Shown: one piece after another, positions 5,462 through 8,111 of the stretch
Position numbering within the stretch: position 1 is the stretch's first letter
Layout of the letters: every line of letters begins with the position of its first letter
Assembly: GCA_023426005.1 (NCBI GenBank)
Contig: JAFABO010000025.1
Span: 1 to 8,111, forward strand
DNA length: 8,111 nt
DNA from: Bacillota bacterium
GTDB lineage: Bacteria; Bacillota; Clostridia; Acetivibrionales; DSM-1351
Direction of reading: 5' to 3'
Translations under genes and position numbers: made by a program
The notes under the pieces: generated by a model
The model's input: only the letters and a program-made list of their open reading frames with translations
What the model was told of the DNA's origin: nothing
Database searches by the model: none

Positions 5462-5465
5462 TTTA

Positions 5466-5495
5466 TTGCGGCTTACAGGACAGCTATGATATAAT
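5466..5495 (+). promoter_or_regulatory. Extended -10 promoter of the DUF5362-like gene
   Basis: TGATATAAT at 5487-5495 is an extended -10 element (TGnTATAAT). A partial -35, TTGCGG at 5466-5471, stands 18 bases upstream. The predicted start near 5502 leaves a leader of about 34 nt to the ATG at 5536. Confidence 0.7.
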
Positions 5496-5535
5496 CAAAG
5501 CACTTAATTATTTTTTTCTAATAAGGAGAGATAAA

Positions 5536-6009
5536 ATGGATAATCAGACAGATATCAGCAATCCGGTACAAAATACTCCCCCCGATAATTTGAATCAGAA
5601 CAATACTTTTTACAGTTCAGCCCATAATAACAATACCGGCAGTTACTATAGCTATAATCAAAACAGTTTCCTGCAGCAGCCTGTTAATTTGGACAGTCTC
5701 TCAGGCTGGATGAAATTTTTAGGTATTTTTATAATAGTCACAGGTGCACTGACCTGTATCGGAATTATTACGGCAGCAATAGGGGTACCGATGATTTTGG
5801 CAGGTTTAGGCCTGGTAAATGCCTCAAAAAGTTTGAGGGAATATAAGAATTTCAATAATCAGTTCACACTTAATGATTTTTTCACCCATTTAAACAAGTT
5901 TTTCAAAATAAATGGTATTTTGGCTATTATATCTATCGTAATTATGGTAATGTATATTGCTTTTTTACTGATATTTATAATATTGAGCGTTTATTCCTTC
6001 GGTTATTAA
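5536..6009 (+). CDS. Small membrane protein, DUF5362-like
   Basis: A 157-residue protein. Residues 1-52 are Asn/Gln/Ser/Tyr-rich and probably disordered. Residues 55-100 (LSGWMKFLGIFIIV... to SKSLREY) form a hydrophobic hairpin, and about 126-153 form one or two further membrane segments. The LSGWMKFLGI opening and the GVPMILAG turn resemble the DUF5362 family of small membrane proteins, whose function is unknown; this match is from memory. The start at 5536 is set by AAGGAG seven bases upstream; an upstream in-frame start at 5455 would lie before the promoter. It is monocistronic, divergent from the methyltransferase, and its TAA overlaps the rluB stop codon by 4 bp. No function is proposed beyond a membrane location. 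Confidence 0.78.
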   Translation: MDNQTDISNPVQNTPPDNLNQNNTFYSSAHNNNTGSYYSYNQNSFLQQPVNLDSLSGWMKFLGIFIIVTGALTCIGIITAAIGVPMILAGLGLVNASKSLREYKNFNNQFTLNDFFTHLNKFFKINGILAIISIVIMVMYIAFLLIFIILSVYSFGY

Positions 6010-6719
6010 TAAAGACTTTTTACCTCTTCAAGAGTAAGCTCTCTCCACTTGCCTTCGGGCAGATCCATCAGAGCTATGGGCCCGATGGAAACCCGCTTAA
6101 GGGTTAAGACCTTATGGCCTATAGCTTTGCACATTTTACGCACCTGCCTGTTTTTACCCTCGTGTACGGTAACTCTAACAACTGCATTTCCTCCCTTTAC
6201 TTCAAGTACTTCAAGCCGGGCCGGTGACGTCACATAATCCTCTATTTCCAGCCCTGCTTCAAATCGTTCCACTTCGGAACTGACCGGCACTCCGGAAACC
6301 ATAGCCTCATAAACCTTATTAATCCCATGCTTTGGGTGAGTAAGCCTGTATGTAAGTTCTCCGTCGTTTGTGAGTATGATCAGGCCTGAGGTATCATAAT
6401 CCAGCCTTCCCACCGGATAAAGGCGGGTTTTTATATCTTTTACCAGATCTGTAACCGCAGGTCTCCCGAATTGGTCCTTTGCAGTTGATACATATCCCAC
6501 AGGCTTGTTTAAAATAATATAAATTTTATGGCCGGTTTCTTTATTTGCAATAAGCTTGCCGTCTAAAGCCACAGCATCATTTTCACCGACACTTACCCCC
6601 ATATCCGTAACCGTCTTACCGTTGACAGCTATTCTTCCCTGTCTGATCAACTCCTCCGAAGCTCTTCTTGAAGCAACTCCGGCGTGAGCTAAAAATTTCT
6701 GCAATCTCATCTGTGTCAT
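6006..6719 (-). CDS. rluB: Ribosomal large subunit pseudouridine synthase, RluB/RsuA family
   Basis: A 237-residue pseudouridine synthase of normal length that isomerises a specific uridine in rRNA, in the cytosol. Residues 4-50 are an S4 RNA-binding domain (MRLQKFLAHAGVASRRASEE, then the IAVNG turn). The catalytic domain follows with GRLDYDTSGLIILTNDG at 104-120, where Asp107 is the catalytic aspartate, and KVYEAMV and EGKNRQVRKMC motifs. RluB is chosen because the gene lies near scpB and ytfJ, as rluB does in many Firmicutes; RsuA-like specificity cannot be excluded. The start at 6719 is set by GAGG six bases upstream; an upstream TTG at 6731 overlaps that site. It has its own promoter at 6758-6786, just after the ytfJ terminator, and ends overlapping the opposing gene by 4 bp. 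Confidence 0.92.
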   Translation of the reverse strand: MTQMRLQKFLAHAGVASRRASEELIRQGRIAVNGKTVTDMGVSVGENDAVALDGKLIANKETGHKIYIILNKPVGYVSTAKDQFGRPAVTDLVKDIKTRLYPVGRLDYDTSGLIILTNDGELTYRLTHPKHGINKVYEAMVSGVPVSSEVERFEAGLEIEDYVTSPARLEVLEVKGGNAVVRVTVHEGKNRQVRKMCKAIGHKVLTLKRVSIGPIALMDLPEGKWRELTLEEVKSLY

Positions 6720-6757
6720 GATATTCCTCAAAATCTGGATTTTTTCCCATATGAGTT

Positions 6758-6786
6758 ATTTTATTATTCAAGTATAATAACGTCAA
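6758..6786 (-). promoter_or_regulatory. Sigma-A promoter of rluB
   Basis: On the minus strand, TTGACG (6786-6781) and TAAAAT (6763-6758) are separated by exactly 17 bases. The predicted start near 6751 gives a leader of about 32 nt. The -35 element begins immediately after the T-tract of the ytfJ terminator. Confidence 0.75.
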
Positions 6787-6815
6787 GCAAAAAAGCGGGA
6801 GAAACTCCCGCTTTT
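6785..6815 (-). terminator. Intrinsic terminator of the scpB-DUF2953-ytfJ transcript
   Basis: Arms AAAAGCGGGAG (6791-6801) and CTCCCGCTTTT (6805-6815) pair perfectly around a 3-base loop. On the minus strand the stem is followed by a run of six T and then GCTT. It starts a few bases after the ytfJ stop codon. Confidence 0.9.
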
Positions 6816-6819
6816 AAAA

Positions 6820-7278
6820 TTACACTTCATTTGTTGGACTCTGTCCCTGGCTTTGGTGGTCTTTCTTCTTACCGCACTCACCTTTCTTGGACATTTTTTC
6901 TTTCAGAAGTTCATTTGCTCTTTCAACCAAATCCGGAACCATATCCAGGATTTTTTCTACAGATGAGTTTACATTAACCGGAAGCAGCTTAATGTGATTT
7001 TGTCCGCAAACCATAAATGCCACAGGATTGATTGAAACTCCCGCACCACTGCCGCCTGCAAACGGAAGCTTTTTCCCGCCATCACCTGCCGGAGAACCGC
7101 TGTCTGTGGAATAATCCCCTCCACCTGCAGCAAAACCGAAGCTTACTTTGGATATTGGTATTATTACCGTACCGTCCGGAGCCTGGACAGCATCTCCTAC
7201 AATGGTGTTCACATCCACCATTTCCTTAATACTTTGCATGGCTGTAGTCATTAGACCTTCTATTGGATGATCTGACAC
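6820..7278 (-). CDS. ytfJ: GerW family sporulation protein YtfJ
   Basis: A 152-residue protein matching the YtfJ/GerW family throughout. HPIEGLMTTAMQSIKEMVDV (4-23) is the near-invariant start, followed by IVGDAVQAPDGTVIIPISKV (26-45), the glycine-rich FGFAAGGGDY segment (48-55), and GSGAGVSINPVAFMV (76-90). A helix (107-129) and a charged Lys/Gly/Gln tail close the protein. Family members are linked to sporulation and spore germination; the biochemical role is not established. The GTG at 7278 is chosen because AAGGTGG lies eight bases upstream and the protein then begins SDHPIEGLM like its relatives; GTG 7290 and ATG 7284 lie within that site. The start is 53 bp inside the preceding DUF2953 gene, so the two are probably translationally coupled. 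A terminator follows at once. Confidence 0.92.
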   Translation of the reverse strand: MSDHPIEGLMTTAMQSIKEMVDVNTIVGDAVQAPDGTVIIPISKVSFGFAAGGGDYSTDSGSPAGDGGKKLPFAGGSGAGVSINPVAFMVCGQNHIKLLPVNVNSSVEKILDMVPDLVERANELLKEKMSKKGECGKKKDHQSQGQSPTNEV

Positions 7279-7843
7279 CAGCATCACCACCTTTTCTATT
7301 TTTTAAATAAATTTTAATTATTTCTCTCACTATGGATATAATATTTACAATTTTTAGGCTAAATATGCAATCAAAATCTACCTTCCAGACTTTTTCCTCA
7401 AAATCGGCTTCAATTTTGATCTCCTTGTCTTCAACAGAAAAATTATTAAACAGCCGGCCGGGTATTAAGGCTGTCAAATTCCATAATAACCCGTATAAAA
7501 GCGCCGTTTGACATGCATCACCGGTCCCTTCCCTTACCTTGAGCTTGAATTTTTTGAGGATGACGCTTCTGTAAAAGAGCTTCAACAATAGCCAGGCGCC
7601 CTTTCGGAGCTGGTTGATATCTGTCTTTTTCCGGACTTTTTTCGGCTTATCCCTTTTCTTTTTGTTTTTATCAGCCGGATAAATAGTTATTTTTTTGGTG
7701 GGGATTTTTCCAAACAGGTAAATGATAACATAGACATAACACGCCAGGTTATCCATCTTGAAAATAAAACCTACCGTTAATTTACACCGCCATATTATTA
7801 ATATAAGTAATAATATAATTCCTAACACTAAAAAAATAACCAA
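7226..7843 (-). CDS. DUF2953 membrane-anchored protein
   Basis: About 205 residues. One N-terminal hydrophobic helix (about 1-20, VIFLVLGIILLLILIIW) anchors the protein. A Lys/Arg-rich stretch follows (about 60-77, KNKKKRDKPKKVRKK), and the conserved core contains KLKVREGTGDACQTALLYGLLW (about 100-121), the DUF2953 hallmark. Function is unknown; it commonly sits beside ytfJ in Clostridia, which suggests a sporulation link. Start choice is uncertain. GTG 7855 is formed by the last G of the AGGAGG itself, so TTG 7843, 11 bases downstream of it, is preferred. That start falls at the edge of a hairpin that displays the ribosome binding site in its loop. The last 53 bp overlap ytfJ. It lies 69 bp after scpB, probably in the same operon. 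Confidence 0.85.
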   Translation of the reverse strand: MVIFLVLGIILLLILIIWRCKLTVGFIFKMDNLACYVYVIIYLFGKIPTKKITIYPADKNKKKRDKPKKVRKKTDINQLRKGAWLLLKLFYRSVILKKFKLKVREGTGDACQTALLYGLLWNLTALIPGRLFNNFSVEDKEIKIEADFEEKVWKVDFDCIFSLKIVNIISIVREIIKIYLKNRKGGDAGVRSSNRRSNDYSHAKY

Positions 7844-7870
7844 GAGATATATCACCTCCTGGTTATTTTT
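7832..7870 (-). promoter_or_regulatory. Hairpin holding the DUF2953 ribosome binding site in its loop
   Basis: Perfect 11-bp arms AAAAATAACCA (7832-7842) and TGGTTATTTTT (7860-7870) flank 17 bases. On the transcript the loop contains GGAGGTGATA, and the second arm includes the preferred TTG start. It may tune translation of DUF2953; with only four G-C or C-G type pairs per stem it would be weak. Confidence 0.4.
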
Positions 7871-7912
7871 GACATATATTTTTTATTTAAATCATTTTCC
7901 GTATTTTAATAA

Positions 7913-8111
7913 CTATTTTATATCTTCCTCCATAAGCTCCTCCAGGTTTAATTCACTTAAATCCTGTATATCAAGCATTGGCAGATCCCTTATGGATTTG
8001 AAGCCGAAGCATTTCAAAAACTCATCGGTGGTTTCATACAACCTGGGTCTTCCGGGTGCTTCAAGTTTTCCGGCTTCCTTTACCAAATTTCTCTCAAGCA
8101 GCCTTGTTACG
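7913..8111 (-). CDS. scpB: Segregation and condensation protein B (C-terminal fragment)
   Basis: The last 65 residues of ScpB; the gene begins beyond the right edge. VTRLLERNLVKEAGKLEAPG followed by RPRLYETTDEFLKCFGFKSI and RDLP is the conserved second winged-helix region of ScpB, which joins ScpA and SMC in the chromosome-condensing complex. The acidic tail (LSELNLEELMEEDIK) is normal for the family. The next genes on the same strand are DUF2953 and ytfJ, a common clostridial order. Confidence 0.92.
   Translation of the reverse strand, partial: VTRLLERNLVKEAGKLEAPGRPRLYETTDEFLKCFGFKSIRDLPMLDIQDLSELNLEELMEEDIK

Overview
The window looks like chromosome of a low-GC, spore-forming, anaerobic Firmicute of the Clostridia, probably near the cellulolytic cluster III clostridia (Acetivibrio/Ruminiclostridium type). 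The reasons are a SigI/RsgI sigma and anti-sigma pair, a GerW/YtfJ sporulation protein, a DUF2953 protein beside ScpB, Gram-positive ribosome binding sites, consensus sigma-A promoters, and a three-gene biotin-dependent carboxyltransferase operon of the kind these organisms use in C3/C4 metabolism. The genus is an inference from gene content.

Layout from left to right. (1) Minus strand, 1-2154: an operon for an acyl-CoA carboxyltransferase (12S/MmdA-like), a small biotin carrier protein and the start of a 5S/PycB/OadA-like carboxyltransferase that runs off the left edge. Together they form a transcarboxylase or soluble decarboxylase complex. A perfect consensus promoter and two DNA dyads lie upstream. 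(2) Plus strand, 2460-4386: sigI and rsgI, separated by one base and joined across a run of seven G. RsgI has the usual cytoplasmic domain, one membrane helix and the conserved juxtamembrane Asn-Pro cleavage region, but its outer part ends in a long Lys/Asn-rich tail with no recognisable carbohydrate-binding module. (3) Plus strand, 4532-4745: a small secreted-peptide reading frame broken by what looks like a single-base insertion, ending in a bidirectional terminator. (4) Minus strand, 4724-5356: a YtqB/MnmM-type tRNA methyltransferase. Its 3' end appears frameshifted, and its 5' side carries a strong ribosome binding site feeding a tiny frame that ends in an in-frame stop. (5) Plus strand, 5536-6009: a DUF5362-like small membrane protein with its own extended -10 promoter, which overlaps the next gene by 4 bp tail to tail. 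(6) Minus strand, 6006-8111: rluB with its own promoter, then (upstream of it) a terminator, ytfJ/gerW, a DUF2953 gene and the 3' end of scpB, read in the order scpB, DUF2953, ytfJ.

How the genes work together: the left operon is a coherent metabolic complex. SigI-RsgI is a self-contained transmembrane signalling module. The right cluster is the conserved chromosome segregation/sporulation/ribosome-modification neighbourhood of Firmicutes. No mobile element, CRISPR array, rRNA or tRNA gene was seen. The least ordinary part is 4500-5400, where several reading-frame disruptions sit close together. They could reflect local gene decay or sequencing/assembly errors.
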